NCBI GenBank assembly: GCA_914767715.1
Contig: OU612065.1
Location: 9,796,001-9,860,000 of the forward strand
Length of the DNA stretch: 64,000 nucleotides
Reading direction: 5' to 3'
Source: Membranipora membranacea
Lineage: Eukaryota > Bryozoa > Gymnolaemata > Cheilostomatida > Membraniporidae
The notes under the pieces are model-generated. The model was not told the origin of the DNA. It saw only the letters and a list, made by a program, of their open reading frames with translations, and ran no database searches. Shown here piece by piece: positions 1 to 13,500 of this stretch. Numbering within the stretch: the first letter of the stretch is position 1; every line of letters starts with the position of its first letter. Both the position numbers and the translations under genes were made by a program.

Positions 1-2191
1 GATTGTGACAGTTAAAAATAATGAGCAATTAATCTCCCTGGTATGTTACTAATGTTTCCTTTTAATGCTGAGCATCACTAATGAGTATAATATATGATGT
101 AATGTTCCCCTAAGTACTATTGTCAGTTGTGATATTGGGATCGAGAATAAAAGTAGCAATTCTATCAGCTCATTCTTTCCTTATTAACATCTCACACTAT
201 CCAACTCATAAGAATTCTGCCGATATAACTCACCATCGAGACACAACACTAAATCATTACACGCAGCATATATACAGGACATTATCAGACTCAGAGATGT
301 AACTATAACACCAACCAAAAAGACATCTTTTCAATTACATCAATAGAACACTTGTGAGATGATTGGGGACTCATCCGCATGAAGTGAAGTCTAGTAACTG
401 ATCACTACCTGGCAGCACAGCGGTCCACACCAGCACATATAGATCAATGAAAATGGGACGGTTCCGGTTTGAGGCCACCAGAACCTATCTGACGTGATCA
501 ATGTGAGGGCAGGAATTTTGAGCCTGATCTAGGATCTCAATGAAAGAAATATCACTCTGTGTCTCTTGCTATGGTTGATGCATGCATCTGATCAGTGAAA
601 GACTTGGAGAGGAGATGGAGCCACGGGGTGACAGAAATCAAGCAGAGGACATTTACATGGTCATTAAAAACAAGGAAAATAATGTCCCCATAACAATTTT
701 TAAAAACAAATATAAAAGCATACAACACTGCAGTAACACTAGAATTTTCCAAAATGTTGCTCAAAATATTATGCCTGCAAATAAAGGCTTTTTCTGTACA
801 TTTATTTGTATACGAAATAAAATAGATAACTAACTTATTTAATGTCAGGGAGTTGCTTGCTCTCACACTGGTATATTATGATTGGAGTTGTCTACCCTCC
901 TGACATGAGCACATAATTTTTGTAAGCAGCAGCTGTTTTGTGCTTGTACTTATCTAGCAATATGAAAACCTAGTGGAAATAAATTGTTGAGGTCAGGTCA
1001 ATAGTAAAAATTAATTGATGAAGCCAAGTCAATAGTTAAATAATATTTTCGTTAAAATTTTAAGAACCATTTTTGGCACAAAAACGTTAAATATTACAGT
1101 GTATTTTAAACCCATTCTACAGTATTATGAAAAATTTTTCATTATTATGATCATGAAATCAAACAATCTGGCACATGATATCGGCCTCTTTAGCTTAATT
1201 TTTTTGGGTGACAGGACAAGAGTAATCATAAGTTTATCAATGGGAATCTCATCTTTTGTGAGAATAAACATAACTATTTGTAATGTTTACATACGAGTGA
1301 CAACCCGGACCCTTTGTCAATCAAATTTTGCTCAATTCATGTTTTCATCTGTACAGCAACTAAGATTATAGTCGCAAATCTACATCCACAGTTGGATAGC
1401 AGGTTGACAAATATTTTGCCGCGATAATTTAAATAGGATCAACAGATTTACATGCGATGTGCACTATTAACACAAGAACCTTTTCAGCGTTCAGGCACAG
1501 GACATGGTGCAAAAACATATTGCAAATAAAGTTATATCAGGAGTAAAATCTTCCCTGGTTATATAAATCCTTTGAACCACGTCGAAACTAAAAATACTGT
1601 TGTTTAAATAATGATATGTAGAACTTTTATGTAGATAGAAATTGTTGAACAGCTTTTATAACAACATTTCATCAATAATTCAATTACTAGATTATTTGCC
1701 AAATATATTTAAATTGAGTAAATCAGGATACCAACATAGTAACTCTAAATTAAGGAAAACCAAATTGTGGCTTGTTGCGAATTGCAATGTTGCAGGCAAA
1801 GAAAATAATGATCGATTAAGTATAATAATATTAAGAAAAAGATAGGGTGAACAATAGTGTTATTTAATTTTTGCAGGACAAAAATATTGCATCTCAGGCT
1901 CTTCCTGCGCATATTAATACCTTTGTTCATGAGATCTCAAACTATCCCAGTCTGCCATGTGACCCACTGTTTTCAATCTAAGGAACCAGAACCATCCAAC
2001 ACAAGTGCTATCACTCTGATTTTTGTAAGACACATATATCTTCAAAATCTTTTTTTAGTGAGCTTTGGATTCCTGAATGAATTGATAGCAGAACGCTGAA
2101 ACTGTATCTGGTGTAAGAAAGTTATCGCTCTAAGAGATGATCCTGTGAGGATATATATACAGCTGGAGTCTATGCTTTCTCATATAGGTGA
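1..2191. other. Gene-free stretch left of BBS2
   Basis: I see no recognisable coding exon here. Several short open frames exist (the longest about 104 codons on the minus strand near 552-866), but none has a familiar domain, a matching splice pattern or the composition of a real exon. The stretch is AT-rich. Because the adjacent BBS2 gene ends at 2192 reading leftward, the first few hundred bases left of it should be its 3' untranslated region. Confidence 0.5.
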
Positions 2192-5100
2192 CTAGTTACT
2201 GCCTGTCTTGATGATCTTGAAGAGAGTACTGACGCTGTTATTCTTGATGGCTGTCCGACAATCGGAGATCACCTGAGTTTTGTATTTACCGACTAAAACA
2301 ATATATTCTATATGAATGATTCTGAAAGGGCTCGCTTTTTGAGGATAATGTGGCACAAATAAATGCTGAACAACAACAAAATTATTGGATTTGGGCATAA
2401 TTAATCCAAAGTATATTAACAATCTGCCAACCAAGTAGTAGACGTCATTTCATAAAGAGATAGATTTCCTTGACATCTAATAATTATTACCTCTGAGGCG
2501 ACCGGCCTTCTGTATATACTGATTGACTCTCTTGAGATAGTTGAGCAGCTCTGTGTGATTGTTACATCTGATCTTGTACCCATTTATCAAATCACGATTG
2601 AGATCATACAACTCCATGTAATATTTCTTCATAGAGATCCTACAAGATGAAAAAAACAGTAAACAGTGAAAATTATTAAAAAGAATAAATCAATCCTGTG
2701 CTAATTTGTTAGCGAATTCAGACCAAAACCAGTAAGTCTACTTTGTCAAACCCATCTCTAGCAAACAAATTAAATTACTACAACCAAGCAGTAAAAAGTG
2801 ACTGATACTCCTTTCAACAATATGTTAATTATATTGATTTGTTACATACATGTCATCCATAAGTCTTGCATCCTCAGCTCTGACCACCATACTTTTGATG
2901 AGATTTGAATGATCAGCCATATCTGCAGTTAGCTTCTGTCGTACTGAGTGATACTCGTCGACCTGCGAAAGGAAAAGCGATTATAGATTAATAAAATATT
3001 CCAAGCATCAATTCACAACAGCCTTTATCGTTATTTTTATTGATCAGTCAACAAAAGTGTTCTCTGCTTATAATGATAAAGAGGACAGCTTACTGCCCAT
3101 GGAATAGAAATTTTGAAAAATACATAACACTGTTACAGAATAAGTAGTTGTCCCCTGTTTGAGTAAGAACAGGCAACTCATGATCATATAGCATTTATAG
3201 CTGATAGATCATAAATATACAAATTTGTATGATTCTTACATCAAGCACATTTTGAACTATGAGCTACCTGGTTCGCCATGTCATTGTTGTCTAAATAGAG
3301 AGTAGGCAGCATTTTCATAGCCCCATACCAATCAAATAATAGAGAGAAATAAGAAACGACATTCTCTACCTTTGTCAGGATTTCTCCAAGATCTGTCATA
3401 TCCTTTGGAAAGTCTGCTTGGACATTCAAATCTTCCATATTTAGAAACGAAGCAAGGCTCTGTAGAATATCTCCAGCAGTGTCCATACTCTCAGTGAGTA
3501 TACTGATCTCACCGGTAGTGCTCATATCTATGACTAATGGTGTCTTAGTGCGCTGACACATAAACATCATGCTCATCTCATTACCAGCTACAGATAAATC
3601 TTCATCCAACAGGAAATTCTGATTCATCCACATGACAATCTGAATAAAAACATAAAACAGAATACCAATATGCGCTATGATAGGCCTTCGTGAACACCAA
3701 ATTGAAGAGTCGGGGGTAATGTAGTGAGACTGAAACGTGATCCTGTCCTATCTCTAGAGCTATATAATTGATGATAGTTTACAGTGCAATTTGGTCATCG
3801 TAAAGGCAACAGTTTCTCAGGCTTGCCGGAAAAATAGATGGAGCAGAGACAAGAATTTACCCATTAAAATATCCTAACTTAGAATAAGAAAAATCATGAG
3901 TGTATCGAAATTGGCTTTTGATTTATTTAGAATATCTTTATCGCTGTTAGATTGTGTGATTGTTGATCAACGAATGTCAAATAATCATCGGGACCCTAAT
4001 TCTTAAACCAGAGATAATTCACCTATAACTATTTTCTTCCTTTCTGCTGTTAACAAGCCCAAGGTGGATTGTTAGAGTAACCAATCGGATAAATTAGCAT
4101 GTCATATCAACTGTATCACATCATACTTACTCGCTGAACTCGCTCCTTTACCATAAATTTGATCCCACTAATAGGTTTAGTTATTGAGCTGGTGTCTGTG
4201 ACTAATATGTACATAGAAAACCTCGGGAGTTGTCGCGTCAGCTCAAAGACGTGATATTGCTCGCTGTCAGATATAAACAAAGTTTAAGATATGCTAAAAA
4301 TAGTGCAGGGACCGTAAAGAAATAAAATAAGAAAATACCTATTTCTAGAATATAGGCATGAAAATACCTATTTTTATCAAACTTCATTTTTCTGAGTACT
4401 ATGGGCAACTGTACTCTCATAATACAATACTAATTGTGTAATCATCTTATCTTAATCATCAAGAGGTGAAAATGACGCCCAGAATGGCGAAAACATTTAA
4501 AGCTATTATCAAGGGATAGACTTGGTTTAAAACAGAACGACACCAAGTCAGTAAACCTGGAATGTTAGTAGAAGTTTAGGTTTGATAGCTTTGATGTTTT
4601 GAGGGTAGGTGTAAAGAGCACTCCATTGTCATACACTGGGACACCACTAACCCCTCAAACAAAACAACATAAACACTAAAGCCAATGTTAGTGTGGCCTT
4701 GTGAAGCTTTGCCCATCAGAAACATGCTTGTGCTAAAAGTGTAACATTGGAATACTGACTCTGAAATTATACAACATTATAATTCACCTCCCCATTTCAT
4801 TCCTTGATCTGTGTGATCACACATGGAGAAAACTTCAGTAAAATATATGACACAATTATATATCCGCTAAATCCACCACTGGTTCAATCTCTTTGGTGAC
4901 AAGTCTGTCTTGACAAGCTTTTTTGGTGGGGGGGGCACCAACAGCACTTGTCAAGACAGGCCAATTGGTGATCAGATTTTAGTAACATTAACAGATTGAA
5001 CATCTTACTTCGTTTGTTTGCTGCCCACAAAAGCCTTAACATGCAGATCTACTGGAACATCCTTGGGAGGTTTGATTGGTATCTTCACCGAGCCGCTTAG

Positions 5101-8100
5101 GTCATTATCTTTCGGATGACTAAAATATAAAAAATGAGAACATGTGAATGAAAATATTGACCATTTGAATGTTTATCAGTATCAGTAGGAGAAGAAATTA
5201 GCGCCTTCATATTGGGAGAAGTTCACTCAAATCTTAACTTTTCTCCATTGATGAAGGGTAGATCAACAAAAACATCAAGAGAAGCAACAAGAATCACCCA
5301 GTGCCATTATTGTATTTGTAATCAAACAACTCAAACTTACACCACATGACTTTCACCTTCAAAGATTCCTTCAGCGAATATGAGCACAGTCTTGATGACT
5401 GTATCATTGGTTGTAGAGATTTGGAGTGTCACATGTACATTTTCTGGGTCAACAAATAAGGTAGTTTGAAGCTGTGTGTTAGCTGGTATAATCCCCATCT
5501 GTGAGTTTTCATAGCTAGGTGTTCCTGCAAAATAAATGCGTATATACTAAAAATATTAGGAGAATATGGAGAAAAAAAGTTGAACAGTAGTAACAAGTAA
5601 CTTATAAATACTTCTTATATGATATAGTTGTAGTCTTTCGGGTGGAAACTGAAACACAACAGTTAGCAGAATTACTTTGTACCGAAACTAAAATGTTTTT
5701 TTGAGTATATATAATCCGGAACTCATAAATGTTTATATCATCTCACCACTAGCTACAGCCTGTGAAGCCCTCTGATTCTCTGCATAGTTGTTGAGCTCTA
5801 GCATCAAGTTCTGTTTACGAGTAGACAAATCTCTTATTGCATCCTGATCCAGATTTGCCCCCATCAGATTTCCTTGCAGTGACTCAGGAGCTTGCTGATA
5901 GCCTCGTACTAGAAAGAGACATATCATTCATTTATTGAAGCAGCTATTGTTTAGTCTGGGTCTTTTGAAATCTGAAAATGTACGATGCCCACCCTCAATG
6001 AGTGCTGAACTCCGGCTATCACCACAGGTTAGTTTTGTCGCTCTTTAATCTAGTCTACCTATTAGCTTATCAACTCATTGATCAGTGATATAAGCCATAT
6101 AGGTTGTAACTTTTCGGCTCGGGTTCGAATTAGCTTTTCATAAATATAATTTGAAGATTAAAAATATGGAAAAAACCAATTATTTATATACCTTCCCCAT
6201 CAATAGAGCAGCATAATAGTTGTTGTTTGCCATCGCCTCTGTAGTCTGAAGTCACAATACCAGCCACAGCTGAGGCAAAGTTATCTTTATACACCACTTC
6301 GCCTGTCCTGTCACTGCGAGCATCTACCTTACCATTACTCCAGCCGGTGATCAGCTCCGGCACACCGTCACTGTTCAGGTCATAGGCACATATACTTGTC
6401 GCCTGATTCTTAGACTAAGGGGAAATAAAGTAAGTCACTTATGGATGATGTACAAATATTTAGTAAAAGCATTAAGTTACAATTGTATACCAAAATTTTA
6501 ACAATACTAACAAAAATATACAATTTATTCAGACAAACAAGGAACCGGACATGCCATGGAGTCACAGATTGAAATAATGCCTATCAAGACCCGAGCAGCC
6601 TACTCACTAATTGGAAGGTTGGGGAGAAATTTACCTTGATTCTCCAGTACCTAGTGCTTCTATCATACACACCGACAGTACCATTAGCTAGAGCATAGCC
6701 AAACCTGCTCGAGGTCATGGGACACAGTGAACTGATCGCGTCTGTCTCAGTCATTTCAGCAATAATCTCATCCTCATCAAATACCCGGATATCAAAATCC
6801 TCACTACCAACAATCAACTAAAAACAAAGCACAAATATAAGCTGTCGACCTTAGATTCCTGGTGAAGCAGCAGGCAACTTTATCAGTAAACTAAGCTGAT
6901 ATGTGGACTGCTTGTTCTTCAATCACTCTTTCTTTTTTCATGGATGTTGTATGCTATAGAAACATAGATCTTACATTGTTCTTCCCTTGCTGCTTGAAAT
7001 CAATAAGACAGAGTGAGCAGACATTGTCTCCTGTTACCTGTAAGCATAAACAAAATCATTACATATAATAATTATATACAATCTCACATGAGGCTGACAC
7101 AGCAGGCTGAATTATAAATCTAAGAACAGCTATGCATACACATACGCTTGTCTGTACTTTGGATTATTATCATATGCAGTTTATCAAACTAAGGATTAAC
7201 ATTAAAAGTAAAAATAACATATTAATCTACTCACCGACCAGAAAGGATCATTGCCCTCGTAATCAAATCCTTGCAGAGAACAGTTACCTCCAATAATTGC
7301 TAACGGGTCTTCCAATTTACCAAGCTTGCCAATTGTTATAGCATTGGCACCATCGGAGGCCTTTCAAAAAGAGGGAGAATCAATCATCGTTTAAAAGCAG
7401 CGCGACTGTGATTACTGATAAAACTCTAGGTTATGTGTACGTGTACGGCAAGAATGCAGATGACTTTTAAAGTGAGATGAGTGAAAACGAAATCTATCTT
7501 TTCAAACATGAAAAGAATTATGATTTACTCATTTGACAGACAACGTAATTAATCATTAATGCTAGTTACTCACCTCTTTATAGAATAAGTCAGAATTATC
7601 ATCTACATCGTAAGCTAAAACATTTGTGGGAGTTCCCACTACCAGTATATCTCTATCAGGCCGACTGGGGTTTAGTGGACCCGCGCACACAGCTGTTATT
7701 TGTTGATTTATATTCAGCAGGCTCACATCACCAGTGGCTCCAAGTTGCATACGTCCTCCTGCCTGATGGGAGGCATGGGGATTGTGTAGGAAAACCTGTA
7801 AGTAGGCAATGAATAAGCATACAGGATTATAGAACACATATTGGGATATATATATTTTCTCTATGATGATGAATAGACTGGCTTTTTACAGTTGGTCATA
7901 ACCATACCATTAGTCAGTCCTACTCAAGAAATCTAATTGGAACTACCACAAAAAATTGATCTGAAATCGTAGATTAATTGCCTTGAGTGCCTGATTTTAT
8001 TGGTATAGGATTTAAAATACAACACATGGAGAAAAATATTTATCTTTTATCAGCAGTATCTTATTCACGAAACAAAAACAAGACAACAGAAAGGGATTAG

Positions 8101-8249
8101 TTTGTTCTATCACATTGTCATTTTTTACTAACCTTCCCAGCAGATGTTGCGGCAGTCAAACATGCGTGTTTCCCGTCATAATTACCAACTGTAACAGTGC
8201 GAGGTATGATCTTCTGGTTTAACTTCAGAGTGAAAATTGGAATCAACAT
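2192..8249 (-). CDS. BBS2: Bardet-Biedl syndrome 2 protein (BBSome subunit), 14 exons
   Basis: BBS2 is a core subunit of the BBSome, the coat-like complex that moves membrane proteins in and out of cilia. Spliced exons, in coding order: 8249-8133, 7795-7574, 7360-7235, 7037-6975, 6817-6635, 6414-6192, 5908-5747, 5524-5341, 5119-5009, 4263-4131, 3639-3370, 2962-2850, 2639-2491, 2292-2192. All junctions are GT-AG and in phase, giving 718 residues, close to the 721 of human BBS2. The first exon reads [14 protein letters not shown], matching the family N-terminus. The N-terminal beta-propeller carries NNSDLFYKE-like, [10 protein letters not shown] and [17 protein letters not shown] signatures. 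A short coiled coil ([20 protein letters not shown]) follows, then the GAE/platform segment with [15 protein letters not shown] and a helical C-terminus [20 protein letters not shown]. The gene is divergent from the sideroflexin at 10545. Nothing is broken or missing. Confidence 0.96.
4888..4976. repeat. Imperfect hairpin repeat in BBS2 intron 9
   Basis: Arms around TTGGTGACAAGTCTGTCTT and its reverse complement flank a G-rich centre (a run of eight G). The core TTGTCAAGACAGGCCA recurs at 34539-34556, so this looks like a small dispersed inverted-repeat family. Confidence 0.6.
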
Positions 8250-8577
8250 TTTCTTGCCAGATCAGTTCTCTGAGAGAGCAGTGTACATTTTCTGAAGTGA
8301 AATAGACAATACTGATGCATGAAAAACACGGTGTACTGTTTTTGTATGTATCAGTGGCGCCTAAAGTCTAGCTCATACCTTACATCATCCTCTCTTTTTA
8401 AACTGTTGTACATGAGATGTTATTTTACTGGGAGATTATACATGAGAATCCAGCTGTTATCCTGGTCTTCTCGCATGAGGCAAGCACAGATTGAAGGGTG
8501 TAAATGAGCAAAAATACCAAAAGTGTTGCAAGATTGTCAGAGTTAGACCTGTTAGTGATATAGAGACTACTCAATAT

Positions 8578-8621
8578 TAGCCTTATTATCTCAAAGGTCC
8601 CTTTCCTTTGAGATAAGGCTA
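8578..8621. repeat. Hairpin, about 19-bp arms
   Basis: The arm TAGCCTTATTATCTCAAAGG is followed by a 7-base loop and CCTTTGAGATAAGGCTA, with a single-base bulge. It lies about 330 bp upstream of the BBS2 start codon. Confidence 0.7.
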
Positions 8622-9422
8622 GGCTAGGTAGGTTCCATCCTTATACTCATAACAAAATAGTCCAGTTGGAGAGCCTTCTGTATTGTTGACATACCAATTA
8701 AATGATTCAAATCAATAAACTTGGTCACATATACACATCATTCCAAAATTACTGTGAACATACTATTACATACTTATTATCTATATACATACATGCTACA
8801 GATCAGCTCACTGAAAGTGAATCTGTCTGAGACTGTTGGATAGGTTTAAATTGTTTTGCATCTCCTCTCTTTGCAAGGGAAGCATTCCACTAGCAAGCAA
8901 AAACTTGCTTTACATATTAATCTCACCTTCAGGTCTGGCTATGTAGATAGCATCAAGATGTAATACTTATGACAGAATGCTTTGAAGAAAATTATTGTAG
9001 TTCTCAACTATTCATGATGTTGCTTGGAGAAAAAATGCCATTCTGAGCTTACTGTTTCCGGTTCCTGTGGAAATAGGTCATATTTTGGCTTAGATTCTAA
9101 CACTACCTACAAAGTTATTTGTTATAAGTATTGTTGCTTGAATAAATGTCTAATAGTCTGATAGACTTAGACCACATGTGCATTCATTTACATATTGACT
9201 AATAATTGGCTCTGATGTTGATTGATGCATGTCTGCACATGCATGGCTTGTACATGCTAACTTGTTGGTTTTTGGGATGGAGCTGTTCACCAAATAAATT
9301 AATCTCACACAAATCTGAATCTCTACTGCAGGACTTAGACCTCTATCTGGAGCAAAATACTGAAGGACTACACTGCTGCAAACATAGATAGATAGAGCCT
9401 CAAAATCAAATGAATGATGTTG

Positions 9423-9455
9423 TTTGATCAGCCCTTAACTCAAGGGCTGATCAAA
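9423..9455. repeat. Perfect 14-bp-arm palindrome
   Basis: TTTGATCAGCCCTT and its exact reverse complement are separated by the 5-base loop AACTC. It lies in the BBS2/sideroflexin spacer. Confidence 0.8.
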
Positions 9456-9484
9456 TGACATTGTCAGAGACTAGGCTCATTGCC

Positions 9485-9556
9485 TTACTTTGCCAACTTG
9501 GGGTTGCTGATACTGGACATTGGCAAAGTAACGCATGTAAGTCCCAGGGGCCCATG
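9485..9556. repeat. Small inverted-repeat (MITE-like) element, copy 1
   Basis: A TTACTTTGCC... arm pairs with GGACATTGGCAAAGTAA, followed by CGCATGTAAGTCCCAGGGGC. The same arrangement, in the opposite orientation, is present at about 54358-54438, which marks this as a dispersed repeat. Confidence 0.65.
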
Positions 9557-10544
9557 GTTCATTTCAAGACTTGGTTTGGCTGGCCAGTCAGTCCTACATT
9601 GCCAGTGCAGAGAAGTTGATTTCTGAAGAAATGGGTTGCATGTTTTCTGCATATACAAGAGTGTTCATTACTATTTACATTACTAAAAGTATCATTAGAT
9701 TATTATCTCAATTTAATTAATGACATGGTCATTTCCTAAGAAACAGAACTGCATTTATATAATACCCTAGGCTTGCTAATCAAAGAACTATGAATCATAG
9801 GTTTGCCTCTGGGGCTTGCAAGACTGCAAGTATTGTAAGATAGTCCAGTCACAGTGGGCTCAGTCAAACTACCACTGAAATATGGTGATGGGTTGGGAAA
9901 CCAAGGAGTAACCTAAGCTATGTGTCCAGACCAGTGATATCAGCCACTGGACATAATAAAGGACAGATAAAAGTGGAAGAGTTACTCATTGTTTGGTGAA
10001 GAGAAATTTTATTTGCCCTTATCATAATTTTTTTTTGACGCATAGAGATGAAGAGATGGCTTAGCAGCCCGAAAGCTGGTTATAGTGATTAGATGTATCT
10101 AAGCGTCATATTAAAAGTGTTTGAAGTAGAAGATTGTGGCATAGTGTTATATTTCTCTAGCTTCATCCTTTCACAAGAGAAAAAAAAAAGAGTCCATGTT
10201 TTATACATTTAGGGGACAGTAGTCAAGTCTTTTTAATGGTCGACAGGATAGCTTAGAATTGCCGTAAATTATTTATAAATACTGGGTGCTTGAGGTGCAC
10301 CACATGTTGACTTGCCGATTTTAATTGTATACTTCCATAATCGTATTTGAACTATTTTCCAAATACTGGACATATCTTACTGACACTTTTGCAAGTATTT
10401 GAAATGCTGTATTGGTGTGCACTACTGACGCAGTGAGAAAGGAATATTAGATGAATGAGACTGTGAGCAGAGTTAACCTAAACTATTATCAGCTACAGTA
10501 ATTGAAACCTGACACTCATAATTTCCAAACTATGATTTACAGAA

Positions 10545-13500
10545 ATGAGTTCCGGGGGGACTGAAATGTCCAAGATTACGGATACAGCCTCCACACAGAT
10601 GTCAAATCCATTCCCGGGATTTGATATAAGTAAGCCTCTCTGGGATCAAAGCTCTCTTAGTGGAAGATTCAGGCACTTCCTGTGGGTGACAGATCCCCGA
10701 ACTCTTCCCACGCCAACCGCAAAGCTGTATGAAGCTAAACGCTTAGTGGAAGGCTATAGGTGAGGTTAATAATAATATGTTTGTGTAAACAAGGCTAAAA
10801 ATCAGTACTTTAATGTGGCACCAATCACAGGCAAAAAAATCTCATCTATGTTCTGTCATCATTATTAGAAGGTAAACAAGCACTGATATTTTTTGTTTCA
10901 CATCAGTCATAAAAATATTCAAACTGCTCGCATACTTTCTTGCAGAGCGGGTGGGGTTGTACCACCAGGCACTACCAAGGAACAGCTCATTTATGCTAAG
11001 AAGTTGTACGAATCATCATTCCACCCAGACTCAGGGGAGCTGCAGAATGCCATCGGTAGAATGTCATGTCAGGTACCCGGAGGAATGGTCATTACTGGTG
11101 CTATGCTGCAGTGGTATAGGTCAGTACACACTAAGACTAAGACAACATCGCTTTTTGTTCAGCCATTCTCCCTGGTTCAGCTAACCAAATATTGATATTG
11201 TGTACACAATGAGCATGCTATTACAAAAGAATGACCACCAATTATGAGATAATCCATGAACAAATAACCCCCATTTACTGTCATCTCATGCCCTGGCCTC
11301 TGTCACTAGACGAGCAATCAAAATGTGCACTCAGCGTAATAATCTGATTCTAGATTCGTTACTGGTTTATATGGCTTCTTAAAAAGCATACTATGCTTGC
11401 TATTTATTTTTTAGAACTAATACAGCAGTTATATTTTGGCAGTGGGTGAATCAGTCATTTAATGCATTAGTAAACTACACCAACAGAAATGCAAAATCAG
11501 AAATAACCAACAAGTAAGTGGCTAGCCTGGTCTCATCTCAGGAAATACCATACATATGCTTATGTGAGGATGAGCTCAAAAGTGATGCTTATTTTCATTT
11601 TTAAACTCATATGGAGTAATGCATGAGTGTGTTTTATTTTAACTTCATACCATAAGGGAACTGTGTACCCATGTAACCGTTTCTGTAACAATTTATTGAC
11701 AATTGAGTGTCAGTTTGACCACAATTCTGCATAATCAGTTGGTGGCCTGTCAGATATCTGATTCTCTGATAAGACAATACCACAGAGTAAGGATATACAG
11801 TAGGGACAGTTCAATGATAGTTATAGTGCCTGCGGTTTTTGACAGCTGGATGCTAAAAACTCATTATCTCTATATGTTATAATGGCATTTTTCTTGCAGA
11901 CATCCCTACCTTTGATGGGCCATAATTCATTCTGTATTTATCCTAAAGACTGATTTCCAACTTTGCTGGAATGTCCAAGCTTCAAGCTATACACCATATT
12001 ATTGTCATTTTTTGCTAGGATTCACAGGCTAAGAGTAATCCAGGTTTTTGAAATGAGTTTTGTCATATAGATTTACATGTGACAATTGATAGACGGCTGG
12101 TCATCAAAATTAGGAAATGTCCGTGCATTGACCTAAGCCCTATGTAAATCTATATGATAAAACTCATTTTAAAAACCTGGATTACTCATAGCCTATGTAT
12201 CCTAGCAAAAAATGACAATAATATGGTGTATAGCTCGAAGATTGGACATTTCAGAAAAGTTAGAAATCAGTCTTTAGGATAAATACAGAATGAATTATGA
12301 CCTATCAAAGGTGGCTATGTCTGCATGACAAAACTCCACTGTAACTTATATATATTCTGAAATTGGCAGGTGGCCAGATTGATGAATTTCCCCCAGTGGA
12401 TAAAAACCCCAGGCACTATAACGATCATTGAAGTGTCCCCTCTGCTTATCCTTACTCCGTGACAATACTCTGTGACAGCATCATTAAGATTTCTGTCAAC
12501 TTTGCCTGATGATCAGTGCATGATACTGTCAATCAAAGATGACATGATGACATCAAGGAGAATTCCCCTTGATGACATGGGACATGGGAAAATGCACATA
12601 CACCCCTCAATTTAAATACAGGCTATTGTATTCTTTTACTAAAAATTATGTGAATACTCTAATTATGTCACAATATCTTTTGCTATACAAATTGCAAGTG
12701 TCAACAGTACTTACAGTCCCTAACTGTTCACAGCTAGATCTGGTTTGATCCAGTTGGCCTGCATTTGGAATTGCTCCCCTCCTCTGATAATCCAGTGGAG
12801 GGCAGCAACTCCAAAATGCAGGCAAACTTGATCAAACTTGAGCTAGATAAAAACTAACTGCGGATTTATTTTTGCTGTGCATTTCAAAGCATATCACTGC
12901 TTTTCTTCTAGACAGATCACAATAGCATATGTATCAGCTACTAGCAGTGCACTCATAGTATCCCTCGGGTTAAAGAATTTACTCGCCAAGGTAATGATAA
13001 TAGATAGATAATGTATTTGGTCCGAAGCTGTGGATGAGAGTGTGTCAGAATGTATTACCACCAAAATATATCTTCTCATCGGTTGGATAAGCAAAATTGG
13101 TCGTAAAACCTGGAACATACACAATAATCAGAGACAAAGAAAAACAAGTCACTGTCATGTAATGTATACAATATAACTGGTTTCACTCCTTCTGCCCTAT
13201 AGAGAAGAATTTTGGATTGGCTATGAAGACCTCTCTGTTTTTGTGCTATACGTTTACACATCTTACTTTTGAGCTCAGCTTGCAAGAGTATCAAGACATT
13301 CTAGATTATCGCTTTTGCTCATAATAATATCTTGTTATTTTTATTTTAGGCGGCTAGTCCATTTCTGCAGAGATATGTACCATTTGCAGCTGTTGCTTCA
13401 GCCAACATGGTAAACATCCCTCTCATGAGACAAAGGTATGTCCTCAAAATTGATTCTTACTTTTTGTCGATGAAGCTCCCTCACTGCCTATGAAGTTTTA

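Larger units (their letters stand above)
8250..10544. other. Divergent spacer between BBS2 and sideroflexin
   Basis: This is 2.3 kb with no convincing exon on either strand. It must hold the promoters and 5' leaders of both flanking genes, which point away from each other. It also contains three hairpin-type repeats, listed separately. I do not see a clear TATA box or initiator that I would defend. Confidence 0.5.

Noticed and set aside
552-866. 104-codon open frame on the minus strand
   Set aside because: No recognisable motif and a composition like translated AT-rich noncoding DNA. An open frame of this length is expected by chance in 64 kb.
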